DNA from: Russula earlei
Lineage: Eukaryota > Basidiomycota > Agaricomycetes > Russulales > Russulaceae
NCBI GenBank assembly: GCA_025769875.1
Contig: JAGFNK010000036.1
Span: forward strand, 1 to 64,000
Length of the DNA: 64,000 nucleotides
Direction: 5' to 3'
The notes under the pieces are model-generated. The model worked only from the letters and a program-made list of their open reading frames with translations, did not search any database and was not told the origin of the DNA. Positions 52,784 through 64,000 of this stretch are shown here, piece after piece. The position numbers were made by a program, and so were the translations under genes. Every line of letters starts with the position of its first letter. The first letter of the stretch is position 1.

Positions 52784-53984
52784 CTAAATTGCCTCCCAAA
52801 CTTGCTTGGTAATACCGAACATCGCCTCCTGCCACCGGTAACCGGCGGCCCCGCTGGTATTGGAGCACGAACTGAAGAGGGCGTAGGGTAAACCTGCATC
52901 ACCGCTCGTGCTCACGTCGGGCATGAGAGGAAGTTCACCGAGGAGCTTGACGCCGAGTGACCTGGATGCATCCGATGAACCGAACAAGTGGTGTGGCGTG
53001 TTGCACGAGGGGCAGAAGAAGCATGACTGATTAAGGACGAGGCCGATTATCTTTCAAGAAACGTTTCAGTGTTGTCATTAACAATGTAGAGGGAGAGAGA
53101 GATTACAGGGATGGAAAGCGTTTGAAAGGCAGCTATGCCCTTGCGGACGTCTGCCAGAGCGACATGCTGTGGCGTTGAGACCATCACCGCACCTGTGAGC
53201 CCACAAGTAAATGGGTATGTTTGAGTTGAGAAAGCGCCCGTACCGTCAACATTAACGAGCTGCCCTAGCGAGAGTGGCACATCCCCTGTCCCGGGCGGCA
53301 TGTCTATCACAAGGATGTCGAGGCCGGGGCCATCTGGATCTGCGCCGCGCCAGTCAACGTCGAATAACAATTGCTGCACAGCCTTTTGTACCATCAGGCC
53401 ACGCCAGGTCACAGGTCTTTCGGGACCAGGGAGTAGAAATCCGATGGACATGGCTGGCAGCCCGTGGTTCGTAAGCGGAATGAGGGCGCCACCTAGTGAC
53501 GGGGCCATGAACAAGTCGTTAGGCGAAAAATAAAACGAGGACGTACTAGACGTCAGATGGGGTTCTCCGGCAGCCTCGAGACCAAGGAGCTTGGGTATAG
53601 AGGGACCGAAGATGTCAAGGTCAAGCAGGCCGACACGTGCGCGGTGACGGGCAGTGAGGGTATAGGCGAGGTTTACTTGGGGAGAAAATCGATTCGTTCG
53701 GATTTCAAAGGGGAAGTACAGAGAGGACATACCAGCGACGGTGCTCTTGCCCACGCCACCCTTTCCACTGGCAACGGCGACGACCCTTTTCACGTTCGGG
53801 ATTCCACGCTTAGGTGGGAGACTGCGACGAGGCATTACAGGGGGTTCACCGCGTTTCGGAAGACCCTGCGAGATATAAAAAAATTAGCATATATGTAGGC
53901 TGGAGGAATGGCGTTCGATACGAGAGGGTTGTCATGGTGCAAAGCACGCCAGGTGCTAAAAAGCCGCCGCGCTGAGGAGGTCAT
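52784..53984 (-). CDS. IND1: Mitochondrial iron-sulfur protein IND1/NUBPL (Mrp/NBP35 ATPase)
   Basis: It starts at ATG 53984 with a mitochondrial-type leader (MTSSARRLFSTWRALHHDNP). The intron at about 53876-53937 joins HHDNPL to GLPKRGEPPVMPRRSLPPKR. Next come the deviant Walker A VASGKGGVGKSTVA, LLDLDIFGPSIPKLLGLE, LVIDMPPGTGDVPLSLGQL and STPQHVALADVRKG. The cluster-binding CxxC is CFFCPSCNTPHHLFG, followed by GVKLLGELPLMPDV. The stop is at 52784. Ind1 delivers Fe-S clusters during complex I assembly in the matrix. The C-terminus (SCSNTSGAAGYRWQEAMFG) differs from the usual family ending. Its start lies only 62 bp from IES6 on the other strand. Confidence 0.93.
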
Positions 53985-54046
53985 CAAAGAAAGAGGACAA
54001 CGCGTGTGACGATTGGATTCGACGGTGTTCTGTCCGCTGCGATTCA

Positions 54047-54816
54047 ATGTTGGTCATGTCTTTCCTTTGTCCTATGTTACTTGACCAGTGATTTTAACTA
54101 CAGGCCACCGAAGGGATCGACTCGAAAGAAGCCCTCCGCTGCACCGAGTACGGATGGCACTGCCACGCCTCAGATCCCCGTGCGTATCAACTATCCTCCC
54201 TCACATCTGCTAATAGCGGGCCAGACTCTTGCGGAGCAATTGTCTATATTATCTTCCCCACGACCGTTCAAGAACCCTGCTTATACGAAGAATGCAAGTC
54301 GGCGCACGAAAAATTTGAAGGCTGTTCTCGGGCAGGAGCGCGAACGCGAAAAGTTGGAGAGGGAGAGACGGAGAGCGGAGCGTGAGGAAGCCATGGAAAT
54401 TGATGGAGCTCCTCCAGCTAGATTCATGGCGGAAGACGACATGCCATCTTGTGGGTAGCCTTCCCGTCTTTGTGATTTACATGTCGCTGAGTGACTCGGC
54501 CCAGATCTATTCATCGAGGCACCCCCGTCGGTGCTGCCACAACGTCGGTATTGCGACATTACTGGTCTAGAAGTGCGTGTCTCACACCATACGTACTTGA
54601 TGATCTCGGTCGTGAAAACATTGCCCAGGCACCGTACACGGATCCTATCACTGGACTACGATTTCATGACAAGAGTATTTACGACCTCATCAAAAGCTTG
54701 GTTTGTACAATACTTTTCCTCCCTTTCTGATCACTGACCCAGGATGCCTGGTCCAGTCCGCTAGTGCGGCCAAGGACTATCTCGCAGCCCGGGGAGTGAA
54801 TCCGATCGTGAAATGA
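54047..54816 (+). CDS. IES6: INO80-complex subunit IES6 (YL1_C domain)
   Basis: The main exon starts after an intron ending at about 54102 (PPKGSTRKKPSAAPSTDG). Then come PRPFKNPAYTKNASRRTKNL, a Glu/Arg-rich helix (EREREKLERERRRAEREEAM), and the YL1_C domain split by two introns: EAPPSVLPQRRYCDITGLE, APYTDPITGLRFHDKSIYDL, and AAKDYLAARGVNPIVK at the C-terminus. Ies6 with Arp5 forms an INO80 module needed for nucleosome sliding. The start is the weak point: ATG 54047 gives only MLV before the intron, and the Met codon of MPPKG is itself split by that intron. TGA is at 54814-54816. Confidence 0.85.
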
Positions 54817-54875
54817 CCGTCCGTAGGGAATATTGATATTAAGATGTATGCGTTTGAGTCAATGAGGAAAAAAGT

Positions 54876-54983
54876 TGACAAGAAGGGGATTCGAACCCCT
54901 GCCTGCATACGCAGATGAGAAGCCTGACTCGCAGGCAAGCTTTCGCTTGAGTCACACGCCTTGGACCACTCGGCCATCTTGCC
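54876..54983 (-). tRNA. tRNA-Leu (anticodon CAA), with intron
   Basis: On the minus strand the acceptor stem ggcaaga pairs with tcttgtc (one G-T pair). The D arm is gccgagtggtccaaggc, the class II D-loop form. The anticodon loop reads ctcaag, giving CAA. An intron of about 26 nt follows the purine after the anticodon and contains cttg, which can pair with caag as in other tRNA-Leu(CAA) introns. The long variable arm is ctgc-gtat-gcag, and the T arm is gggg-ttcgaat-cccc. A T run (acttttttcc) follows the 3' end, suiting RNA polymerase III termination. The base of the anticodon stem has a mismatch. tRNA-Ser is less likely. Confidence 0.8.
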
Positions 54984-55093
54984 ATGCGCAAAAACCACAC
55001 GTTTTATTATCATGATCACGTGGGTGGCCTAGCCACAGTGTCACACGCAGCGCTGGTTGTGTGTTTGACTTTTTCCACCCGCTAAAGCAGTGG

Positions 55094-56613
55094 ATGGGAA
55101 TGCTCACACTCTGTCGACTTGGCACCATCCCACCGCCAGTGCTACTCGTGAGAATCAAATCCTTCTCCAACGTGACACCTACGGGTCCACTCAGTTCCTC
55201 GTTTTCCACAAATTCGACCCTTGCAACAACAACACAGCGCGCAACTCGGCATCGCAGAAATCCGAAATACCCTGCAATTCGTTCTAGCATCAACCTCGAC
55301 AGACCCCGTGAATGGAACCCTCCCGTCGCTCCCCGTTTCATCCCTGCATATGACGAAGCAGTCGCCTACATCCGTGCGGATGCTGCTGCCGTGAAAGCGG
55401 AAGCGGATACTCTTCGAACAAGCCTGGAGAAAGGGCAGGTTTCGATTGAAGACATAGAAAATGCGAAAAAGACGCTAGATGTACTGGACATCATGGCACA
55501 GGTCAATTTACCAGAAGTGAGGTGGAAGGCCGCAAACGGGATGGGTCCGTGTTCTGTTTAACCTTGAGTATAAATCTCATTGACAGGGAAAATGTAGCGG
55601 ACATGAACCAGAAGGTTTATCGCCACCTTATCGAACAGCGTTGGCGAAACGAGGGCGCATTAGACCTTCTCGTATGCCCCCATACCTTTCGTTTATCACC
55701 CCGTCTAACGCCCGGTTTAGATGGAGCGTCTGTATCAGATGCATGTCATACCAGACATTCTCCCTCGTCTCCAGCCCACTGTCGACCTTCGTGTAGTTTT
55801 TCCAGAGGCTCCCCCGAAAAACGTCGTTCTGCGTGCAAGGGCAAAGCGAAAAACTATGCCGGTCGAACCAGGTGTCTTCCTAGTGAATGAGCAGGTATCT
55901 GCGAATGTCAAGTCACTTCGTCAAATTGGCACCGACAGGATTTTATTCAGACGCGACACCCACCAAAGCTTTACGCTACAGTATTCCATCCAGAGTCAAG
56001 GTTGTATACTTTGCTAATGGTCGACCCAGGCAAGTGCCTTGCTGCCCTAACCGATCGACTGAATTTTGAGTCGTATGCAGACGTTCCGGACAAGGATAAT
56101 CAAGCATTCAAGACGTTTCTCCACTGGTTACAGTGCGTTTGGTTTTATGAGTGTTATAATATGATGTAACATTGGCAATAGGCCAAACATCCCCCTTTCT
56201 GCCACATCAGCTGGCTTGCTCCCGTCTGCCGTGCATACGCCCTATCTTCCCCCCCATCCCGCCCAGGGGACCCCTTATCATCGCTACGTTTTGCTGTTAC
56301 TTCCCCACGAGGACCCAACTAAGAAGCTCTCGCTCCCACCCGGCACACTCGAGCGGGATTCATTCGACGTAAGGAGGTTCACACAGGAGCACGCGCTTCG
56401 GACGGATGGTGGTGGTGCATTTATGTGGCGGGCGGTGTGGGACAATGAAAGTTCGAGGATCTGGAGAGAGATCATCAGTAGGCACTCTTTCATCTCATCT
56501 GTGAGTGAGACGTCAGGCTTATTCGTTGGGTAGAGAAACCGGAGCCTCGGTACGGATCTCCACCGAAACCAGATCCCTACGCGACTTTGAAGGCGATGAA
56601 GAAGTACGCTTAA
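55094..56613 (+). CDS. MRPL35: Mitochondrial large-subunit ribosomal protein mL38 (MRPL35), PEBP fold
   Basis: The start MGMLTLCRLGTIPPPVLLVR (55094) fits a mitochondrial leader. Family landmarks follow: NPPVAPRFIPAYDEAVAYI; ENAKKTLDVLDIMAQVNLP with VRWKAANGM; MNQKVYRHLIEQRWRNEG; LMERLYQMHVIPDILPRLQP. The PEBP-like domain includes VDPDVPDKDNQAFKTFLHWL, HRYVLLLLPHED and AFMWRAVWDNESSRIWREII. The last exon gives KKPEPRYGSPPKPDPYATLK and a TAA at 56611-56613. The intron at 56030-56080 has a GC donor with the exact consensus ag|gcaagt; no GT donor gives the right frame. Shared ancestry of this ribosomal protein with PEBP is known for the family. Confidence 0.9.
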
Positions 56614-57581
56614 GATTTGCGTATCGCATAGGGATCATTGGTAGATCTGATGTACTCTTCGTTGATAAGACTATACTACAGCGCACAGCTAAGGTCTACT
56701 GACTATTGGTCGCTTGCCGACTACAAATAGTACATGGCCGAGCTAGGGTGGACTCAGGGACTAGTACTATTTATTTACAGGAGCCTCCCTTGGTGCGTGG
56801 AAGCGCCATGCCAAAAATGACATTTTGGGTGCTCCTTGAGCTGTGCAGGTGTAAGAAGTTGTGTTTGTAGAAGTTGTGGTCCAGCCCGGGGTGTTCAGCC
56901 CTGGACCCGAATGAGGTTTGGGTGCTGGCTGTGGCGCAGTTGGTTTTAGGTCAGGCTTGCTTCTAGCACTTGAATGCATAGGTGTAGCTGCATAGGAGTG
57001 CCCGCAATCTGGTCCCATCTGGGTCTTCAAAAGAGAAGGAGTGGGAGGCAAGGACTCAGACTTTGTGCTCCTGCACCTTTTTGTTCCTTGACTCAATTGC
57101 CGAGCTGGATGCAAGATTTGTCTGCGTCCTGACTTCACCAAGCCCGAGGCTAGCCACCCCATACGGGCGTTGACACCATCGGAGGATGTATCCGCAGACC
57201 ATATCTCATGTGCGAGCTGTTATTAAACTCTAACACCTCCGCTTTCGTAGTACGCTTGGTCGTCTCGTCATCGCGCCCGTCTTTGTCTTCGTCGATCTGT
57301 GCAACACAAGCGGTACCGTTGGCTTTTGTTGGACAGACTAGGTGTTTCCGCATGCCCGCTCTCGCTCCTCTTATTCTTGTTCTCGGTTTTTTTTTGAAAA
57401 TGTAGGTGGCAAGGCAGTGGCGTATGTCAACAACGCCTGTACACTCGCCGCATACCTTCCAGTCGCGAACGATCAGTTCATTTTTGGGGATGGGGTCTGT
57501 CTCGGGATTCCTGCAAGACAGGGAACGAATAAGGCATCAAGTAATTCGCGAAGGCGTCTGGTATTGTGCACCATCCACGAT
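56614..57581. other. Unassigned interval between mL38 and DNMT2
   Basis: On the minus strand two frames, 57150-57353 (acidic, EDKDGRDDETTKRTTKAEV) and 56767-57162 (Pro/Thr/Ser-rich, SRSKPDLKPTAPQPAPKPHS-like), could be exons of one small hydrophilic protein. On the plus strand a frame ends in a hydrophobic run (LAPLILVLGFFLKM) near 57380. No domain is recognised and neither strand is convincing. Confidence 0.3.
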
Positions 57582-59040
57582 TTAACGTTGATTCTTGATG
57601 TCTGGTTCAGAGGAAGGATGTAGGTGTGTCGGCCGGCATATTCTGTGTTTCTCACACACACTCAAAACTTGATAGAGGTGCTCCATTAGCACACTTACCA
57701 CGCGTACATTCACACTATTTCCCAGTAATCGATACTTTGCTTTGGTTGAGACACTCTCCGGCCATCGGAATGTACTCTCGCTACCCAGTTCCTCAAAGTG
57801 TGACAGTCGCAGGAGCTCTTCAGGAGAGAAATATCGCAAGCGGAGGGGACGCAATATTTCCACAGCCCGTCCATCCCCAGAGGCTTGGGCAAGCTGAAAC
57901 TTCTCGAATGTCTCGGCAGTCTGTGACGTGCACGTCAATAAGAAATCTCTGAGCGCGATCGTTTCAGCGAACTGACGTCAAGTTCTTCGTTCTCCTGGAG
58001 GATTGACCCCGACCGCTCCACGAGTTGCGTATACCCTATGCCCAGTCAAAGGATGCGAGAGGTTATCATCAACGACGCGAGCTGACCTCGAGTAAAGCAA
58101 CACGTTCGCTTCGCAGATGGCAAGACAATGTCGAACAACCGCCCCCACTTCATCAGCACGCGCTCGGGGACTGCGTATGCACTTTGGGTGGTGATTCCAT
58201 CAAGATAATCGCGCAGAGTCCGCACTGGGCTCTCAATCATTTGGGGGGATGCGGCCGAGGACCTAGCATCGCTCCAATCAGAACCATGACCAGGGATATG
58301 GCGTAAGATCCGATTCGAGTCTATCGAAGAGCTGAAAGCACCGGGGAGGCGTGAGGCGAGGAGATAATACCGCAAGCGCGAATTGGGCACGCCGAATTGG
58401 AGAGGTGTCAGCAGAAGCTCACGTGTGACGAATCCTAGTTTTGTGAGAATGACTAGCGTGCGGACTCGCGTGCTCGATACCTATCGGACGATAATCGTTG
58501 AGCAGGGGGGAGAGAGAGAGCGCGCAAATTCGGACCTCAAACCCGGCGACGTTCTCAAGGAGTAAGCACACGGGTGCTGCCCCCCGCTCTGCGAGAGCGG
58601 GCAGCACGTCTTCGACCAAATGCAAAAAAGACTGTGCGCGGGGATCTGTGGCCCCCTTCGCTTTTTGGTTGAGCACGGTGTACGGTTGGCATGGAGGGGA
58701 CAAGAGCCAGAGGTTCGCGTTAAGCTGCTCGAGTGTGTTCGCATCCAACGTCCCGATATCGACCTGAGGGTGCGATATATGGAACCCAGGACAGAGAGGA
58801 TTACAGACGAACACGTACCCTGTGTGCTATGCCAGGGCCATGGTTTTCCGTGTATACGGCGGTGGCAGTTTGGTCCCAATCAAAGGCACGAACGACGGTT
58901 GCATTGGCACCAATGCTACTCCTGGCGAGAGCGGAACGCAGCCCGCCTGCTCAAAATTGGGCGATTATAGAAAGGCAAATCAGTGAAAGGGACAGACCTA
59001 TTCCGCAATAAAACTCGAGCGCACGGATCGGCTCTGACAT
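57582..59040 (-). CDS. DNMT2: DNMT2/TRDMT1-type tRNA (cytosine-5) methyltransferase
   Basis: It starts at ATG 59040 with MSEPIRALEFYCGIGGLRSA (motif I), spliced across an intron that ends in gagcag near 58956. Next comes VRAFDWDQTATAVYTENHG, then motif IV LSPPCQPYTVLNQKAKGATD with the catalytic Cys, and motif VI LLLENVAGFE. The QFGVPNSRLRYYLLA segment (motif VIII) follows after an intron. The C-terminal motifs are RYFSPEELLRLSHF (IX) and KAKYRLLGNSVNVRVVSVLM (X). Dnmt2 enzymes mainly methylate C38 of tRNA-Asp. The exact 3' end is uncertain: after LMEHLYQ the frame runs on to a stop at 57582. It is divergent from the PHD gene. Confidence 0.92.
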
Positions 59041-59232
59041 GTTTGATAACAAGATCGCCTGACATAAGCACATCTCACTTCGCCGCCTTCCTTGACTTCA
59101 ACTTGCTGCCCAACACTCATCGCTCCTTCACCCCCCTCTCTCCTCTCTCCCGAGCGGTGACCAAGTGCTTGAATCGACGGTTGATCAGCACTCCCCTCTG
59201 CATCCGAAACCGGCCTTCTCTCCCCGCAAGCC

Positions 59233-62165
59233 ATGGCTTTCCCGCTCCCACCCTCGACCCCTACAGACCTTGGATTCATCAATGTCGTGACGCACTCCAA
59301 ATCTGCCACGCAAGACGTGAATGAGATATCTCTTTCAACCATTCGGGACGCAGAGCAAACGTTCACGGAGCAACAACATCCTACTCCTGCGCTCGGTCCA
59401 AGGTGGGCTGGTGTGTCTCACATCCCGTCAGCGGCCTATACTGACCCCCTTGTGCTCATCAATAGCAATTTCCCTCCACTTTCGCCGTTTGGGTCTTCGG
59501 CAACCCATCTACCGACACCCCAGAGGTGAGATGTTTTCTCATATGTCCTCAGTTACGGAGACGGCTAGATGCCTCGGTTCACAATACGGCTCTACCGCCG
59601 TTTGACTAGAGCGTTCGATCCTGTCCTGCTTCATACAATCTCATTCAGACCGCCTTCGAGTTGTCCAAATGCTGACCACGGCACAACAGCCCTAGCAATG
59701 CTGGCCCTTACTTGAATGGAAAAAATGAGTCGCCTGCCTTCAATGGGTACGTGTTACATTACCTGGTCTTGATACAAGCGGCCAGTGTTGAGAAATTGAC
59801 CCATATTTTGAAGCGCGACTTCACCACGGAGCGCGCTAGGGGACAGTCATTTAGCTTCAGCCCGTCCGCAGATGCTCACGCCTGACTCGAGTCCATTCAT
59901 TGCACGCAACTGGGCTCTACAAGAGGGAGCCACGACACCTACAAAAATGTGGGCTCCTATTCCGGTCTGTGTTTTGGACGTTAGCTCACACTCTCCAGAC
60001 GCAGGGCGCCTCCCAGGACACCGCCGCTACCGGCTTACGTGTTAGCAGTGTGTTTCCTTGTCCACTGTCACCGCTAACGTCCTCACAGAGACCCACGGAA
60101 AGAGGAATCTATAAGGGGCATCAGCGGTGCGCTTGCCGAGTCCCAGTCTGCCGGTTCACCTGGGCCGTCAGCCCTCTCATCCCCCTTCATGCAAAATGCA
60201 CTCTCGACTTCCCCACCGCATCTCCCCACGTCGCAGTCTCCTGTGCGTACTGTGGGTGGCGAGATCGCCCACATCTGGGCAGACGAACCTTCCGCTCGTG
60301 TTGCCCAAGAGCGTCTCACAGAAGCACGCCGGCCCGATTACATGCGGCGTATCACTCGAGAGGATGCACAAAGCCGTACGAATGTACCGGGGCTCGGCAT
60401 TGCGGAGACACCTGTTAAGGGTAGACGTATTGAGCTGTGGGGCTTTCAGGAGTCAAGTGAAGAAAGCTTCGAAGAGCGCCTTATGGCGGGCGGGTATGGC
60501 GGGTACGGTAGCACTGCCCCGGAACGCGCAGGGACGCCGCCTGTTCCGTCTCGTGTGTTTGACTGGGCGAACGTCCTCACGTCAGGACCGCATGGGTCGT
60601 CATCAACTGTACCGCGGGAAGATGTTGCGCCAGACGGCCCCATCAACGACCGTGAAGCAAGAAAACGGCGCCGCCTCGAGGCATTTCGTCGTGTACACAC
60701 ATGTCTCACGACGCTGCATCCTGTCGAAGTTGAAGGCAAGGGTAGGGTGCTACTCGACATTGGCGCGGAGGCAGTGTCGGAGTTACTTGAAGAGCTGCAG
60801 TCCTCTACGGCAGGCAAGAGACGGGGGGGGAAGAAACGGCGGCGGAGTGGACCCGTAACTCGTAGTGGCAAGATGCGGACCCTGCGAGAGGAGAAGCCTC
60901 CACGCGTTCTACGCCAAGGTGCCTCCCTCAACTGGCCAGACGAAGAGTTTCCGTGGAACATTCGGACGCACGAGCGCCGTGAGCTGGAAGCTGCAGTGGA
61001 GGCCGATCGAATGCAATGGATCAGGCGGTTCTTCGACGAAAACAGCGACGCAGCTAGCTCCGAAGATGGTGTGCAAGTCGAAGATATGCCCCCGAAGGAG
61101 TCGGACGGTCTAGGCTCGCCCTCTGCGCCACTCGCGCACAATAACGTGGTGTCCTCACCCAACCGTGACGGGACGAGCTTGCAGAAGATTTTCGTACCGA
61201 GTGATCCGGCAGATGCCCGTGCAGCCTTGCTCTCCAAGCAATCCGTTCGTGCAGTTGTCGCAAGACGAAGGCTGCATGTGCAGACCGCTGCTGACAGTGG
61301 TGGGGAAGAGATCCTTTGCATTTGCCGTGGGAAGGATGACGGACGGGAGCTGGTGCAATGCGATGATTGTCGGACATGGTATCACTTGGAGTGCCTCGGC
61401 ATCAAAAATAATGCGGAGCTCGGACGTGAAGAGGATCCTTGGTACTGTCACAACTGTGTTGCTTTGATGAACGAGTTGCCGATCACAGAGCCAACATTTG
61501 CCCTGGCTGAAGAAGAGACCCCCCTGGATCGGCGACGCGACCCGCTCTTCTCTGAAGCACTCCAAGACTCACCTGCGGGCCCTGAGTGGAGAATTCAACC
61601 CCTCGGACCTGGTCCAATGACACCCAAGGCTAATGTAGCCCGTGCTGCGGCAGTCGAAGCATATACTCGCTCCTCCTGGGGATCACGGCACGGCCCACAC
61701 ACGCCGCGCAATAGCAGCGCGAGAGCTGAGCGCGTGCGCGTACAAACAACGCCAGGGCCAGACGAAGGCATTTTTCAGGACGATATATCCCCGTTCGACC
61801 CCACGTCAACACCGTCTCGGGGGATGCGAGTTGGTGCCAGCGTCGGGTCCGCATTTGCGACGCCGCCCAAGTGGCAGATCCGTGTTCCACTTGCGTTCTC
61901 GCCATCACCATACAGGAACGGCACTGGTCCTGGGGGTGTTGCGCAGTCTTCGGGTCCGTACCGCATGTCGCTACACGAAGATACGCCAGTAGATCGATCT
62001 GCGCCACGTCCGTTGATCTTGCCATCGAAACGTGTTCAAGAATCGCCGTCAATGGAGCGACGCGGTGTGGGGCGGGGTGATCCATATTCGCAGGGGTCTC
62101 CGCTGCCACTTGGGAGGAAGGGAAAAGAACGACAGAGCGCAGGGAGGAGGTTACTGGATCCTTAG
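59233..62165 (+). CDS. PHD-finger protein, Set3/Cti6-like reader of unknown complex
   Basis: It starts at ATG 59233 (MAFPLPPSTPTDLGFINVVT). Short exons follow (SPSNAGPYLNGKNESPAFNG in one), then one long exon from about 60190 to a stop at 62165. The N-terminal third is disordered. A conserved-looking middle contains ARRPDYMRRITREDAQ, FDWANVLTSGP, and REARKRRRLEAFRRVHTCLT with LHPVEVEGKGRVLLDIGAEA. Basic patches GKRRGGKKRRRSG follow. The PHD zinc finger near the middle-to-late part is ILCICRGKDDGRELVQCDDC, TWYHLECLGI and PWYCHNC (C4HC3). The Gln/Trp positions fit binding of methylated H3K4 but the aromatic cage cannot be proven by eye. The C-terminal 230 residues are Pro/Ser/Arg-rich. No catalytic domain is visible. 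Confidence 0.88.
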
Positions 62166-62606
62166 CCCTCATCGTTTGGCTGCTTGGTCTTACGACATGT
62201 TTCCGTGTCACTTTCGTCTTGACATGACGTCTTTCTTTTGCTGCATAGAGATAAATTTTGCTATTGATGTAACGTGTATGCTGTCCTCCGTCTTGGCGTA
62301 GCTGATAGGAAGTGCGTGCGACTCACCTGCTTTGGGTCTCCTCCTCTCACTACGTGTCCCGCGAAGAAGTCAGAGAAAAGGCCGACGTGACAAGCGACGT
62401 ATAGGCGAAGAAACAGGAGATTTACCATGTTTCGACGTCAAATGGCTCTCAAAGAGTAGTCCACCGCGTCTGTCACGCACCATCGCGTCGCGTCACGTCA
62501 CACTCAGCCCGGGTGTCGCCGTCGACTCGGCCGCTCATCTCAGGCCACCCCAGAGTATCTCTGATATATTGAAAATAATGGATTCATATGGATATCATCG
62601 TTGTGT
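62166..62606. other. Intergenic 3' region of two convergent genes
   Basis: PHD gene and TRM2 converge across 441 bp. Two short plus-strand frames here have no recognisable content. Confidence 0.5.
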
Positions 62607-64000
62607 TTACGACACAAGCCTCAGGACAGCGACGGATTCCACATGGGCCGTCTGCGGAAACAAATCAAATCCTCTCAAACTTTGCAGCACGTACTTTCCC
62701 TGACGTTTCCCTTCTGCCACCTCGTTAGCAGACCAAGAGACAATCTGCCCGACGTCCCTGGCTTGCGTGTGCACGTTACAGCTCACATAAACGACCGTCT
62801 GTGCACGAAATGCAAGCAACTGTCGAAGGAATGACTCATCGCACCCCTTGCGCGGGGGGTCAACGACGACTGCGGTGAGCGCCGGAGGAAAGTCACCGAC
62901 GGCGCTAAAGATCTGCGAGGCGTCGCCCTCACGGAAGGAGACCTTGTACGCGAGGTCGTTGAGCGCTGCGTTGTGCATCGCGAAGCGGATCGAGTCTACG
63001 GAGAGCTCGATGCCTGCAACCCGTGTGAAGTGGGGGGCGAGGGTGAGCGCAAAGAGGCCCGCGCCGCAGTAGGTGTCCACAAGGTGAGTTGGGGGCGGGG
63101 TGCTTGACCCGGACATAGACGTGGACGGGAATATGGCGTCGCGGACGTATGAAGTAAGAGGGACAAGTACAGAGTTGTTATTCTGGAAGAAGGAGCCAGC
63201 TTGGTAGTCGAAAAATAAATTCCCGACATGTTCACGGACTGTCGCTTTGTGATCTGTAATGCAGACATGATTGTCGTTGGCGGCAAGTTCTAGGGTGGGC
63301 GTGGAGGAGTTGCCATCTGGGATCTCGAGAGAGTCGCGAAGTAAGAGGGACACGCCGTTTTTGTGGGTGTATATTTTCCTGAATGCTGGAGATTCAGCGC
63401 AAAGACGCAACTTTGGTGCTTGGTATTTTACTTTATGATGTCGTCACGCATCGGCCGGTAGGCCTCATTCAGGATCGGAGTTGCGATGGGACATTCCTGT
63501 AAATCACAGGACCCTGTGATTGAGGCGGGATCTGCAGTGACTGCTCCATACCTCAATGTCCATCACAAGTCGCCTGCCGATTTGGTTGAAACCAATCTTC
63601 AACCACGACGGCCTCTCCTCTTCGATGTTTGGTGATCCTTGCTTTTGCACTTTTTTGGGGGATTCAAAATGTGGAGTGATTTTGGTTCGATAACCATATT
63701 GGAGAGGAGAAGGAATCGTTGATTGTACGGCGGGTATTGATGACTCGGGGAGATCTAACGTCATCATCATTCGAGCAGACCAAGAGAGAGGGAGGACGCA
63801 AACTGGAGTGGTTCCTGTAAGCGTTCACAACCACGTCACGCTTGAGATCGAGTTGCGTCTCATAAGATAACATCTAGGCGTGAACGGTAAGCACGATAAG
63901 ATCCCGCCCGGAAGATGGGAAAGGGATTGTACCTGGTACTGGCAACCAGCGCACGTCCCAAAGTACTTGCACCGGACACGATTCATGTCGCGAAGTTGCG
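62607..64000 (-). CDS. TRM2: tRNA (uracil-5-)-methyltransferase TRM2, 5' end beyond window
   Basis: Reading leftwards from the window edge: DMNRVRCKYFGTCAGCQYQ with the C-x5-C-x2-C iron-sulfur type motif of the RumA/TrmA family, joined over an intron to MLSYETQLDLKRDVVVNAYR. Then come YGYRTKITPHFESP and GFNQIGRRLVMDIE, and later QAGSFFQNNNSVLVPLTSYV. The SAM site is HLVDTYCGAGLFALTLAP, followed by GIELSVDSIRFAMHNAALND. The catalytic region is VVVDPPRKGCDESFLRQLL and VYVSCNVHTQARD. The end QTAHVESVAVLRLVS stops at 62607. The enzyme makes m5U54 in tRNA. The N-terminus, often a TRAM domain, lies outside the window. Confidence 0.93.

Noticed and set aside
54876..54983. tRNA-Ser instead of tRNA-Leu
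   Set aside because: The ctcaag loop and a cttg-containing intron fit tRNA-Leu(CAA); the tRNA-Ser loop forms (cga or gct) are not seen.

Overview
The window is nuclear DNA of a filamentous fungus, most probably a basidiomycete (Agaricomycetes). Genes are compact, cut by many introns of about 45-75 bp, and packed a few tens to a few hundred bases apart on alternating strands. All products that can be recognised are fungal housekeeping proteins. No order or species can be fixed from sequence alone.

Layout. (1) 1-3240: repeat-derived DNA without a gene, including a truncated copia LTR and a 394-bp palindromic MITE. (2) 3241-18888: a dense island of eleven genes: F-box protein, DBF2/Sid2-type kinase, UNC93-like transporter, YOP1, OST5, RPA12, leukotriene-A4-hydrolase-type aminopeptidase, an ArfGAP, a GET2-like protein, a mitochondrial ribosomal protein (Mrp49/mL61-like) and SWC2. 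(3) 18889-44830: about 26 kb of mobile DNA poor in CpG. It holds a 6.7-kb imperfect palindrome carrying five solo LTRs, two decayed pogo-type (DDE_1) transposases, a complete but dead Ty1/copia element with both 643-bp LTRs, a mitochondrial DNA insertion (NUMT) inside that element's gag, several further solo LTRs with intact 5-bp target duplications, and a second MITE. (4) 44830-64000: a second gene island: PRP16, a NAA38/LSM-type protein, RVB1, IND1, IES6, tRNA-Leu, mitochondrial ribosomal protein mL38, DNMT2, a PHD-finger protein and TRM2 (cut by the window end).

How the genes relate. There is no operon-like pathway. Several neighbours share divergent promoters (F-box/DBF2, YOP1/OST5, RPA12/LTA4H, ArfGAP/GET2, Mrp49/SWC2, IND1/IES6, DNMT2/PHD). 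SWC2 (SWR1 complex), IES6 (INO80 complex) and RVB1 (both complexes) lie in one window, the first separated from the others by the transposon block. YOP1, GET2 and OST5 are all small ER membrane proteins.

The most informative part is the transposon block. By matching target-site duplications the order of insertion can be read: a pogo-type transposase gene was hit by one solo-LTR family member, which was hit by a copia element, whose gag was in turn split by a mitochondrial fragment carrying a GIY-YIG endonuclease joined to nad1. I verified reading frames by eye. All homology statements are from memory of the families and need a database search.
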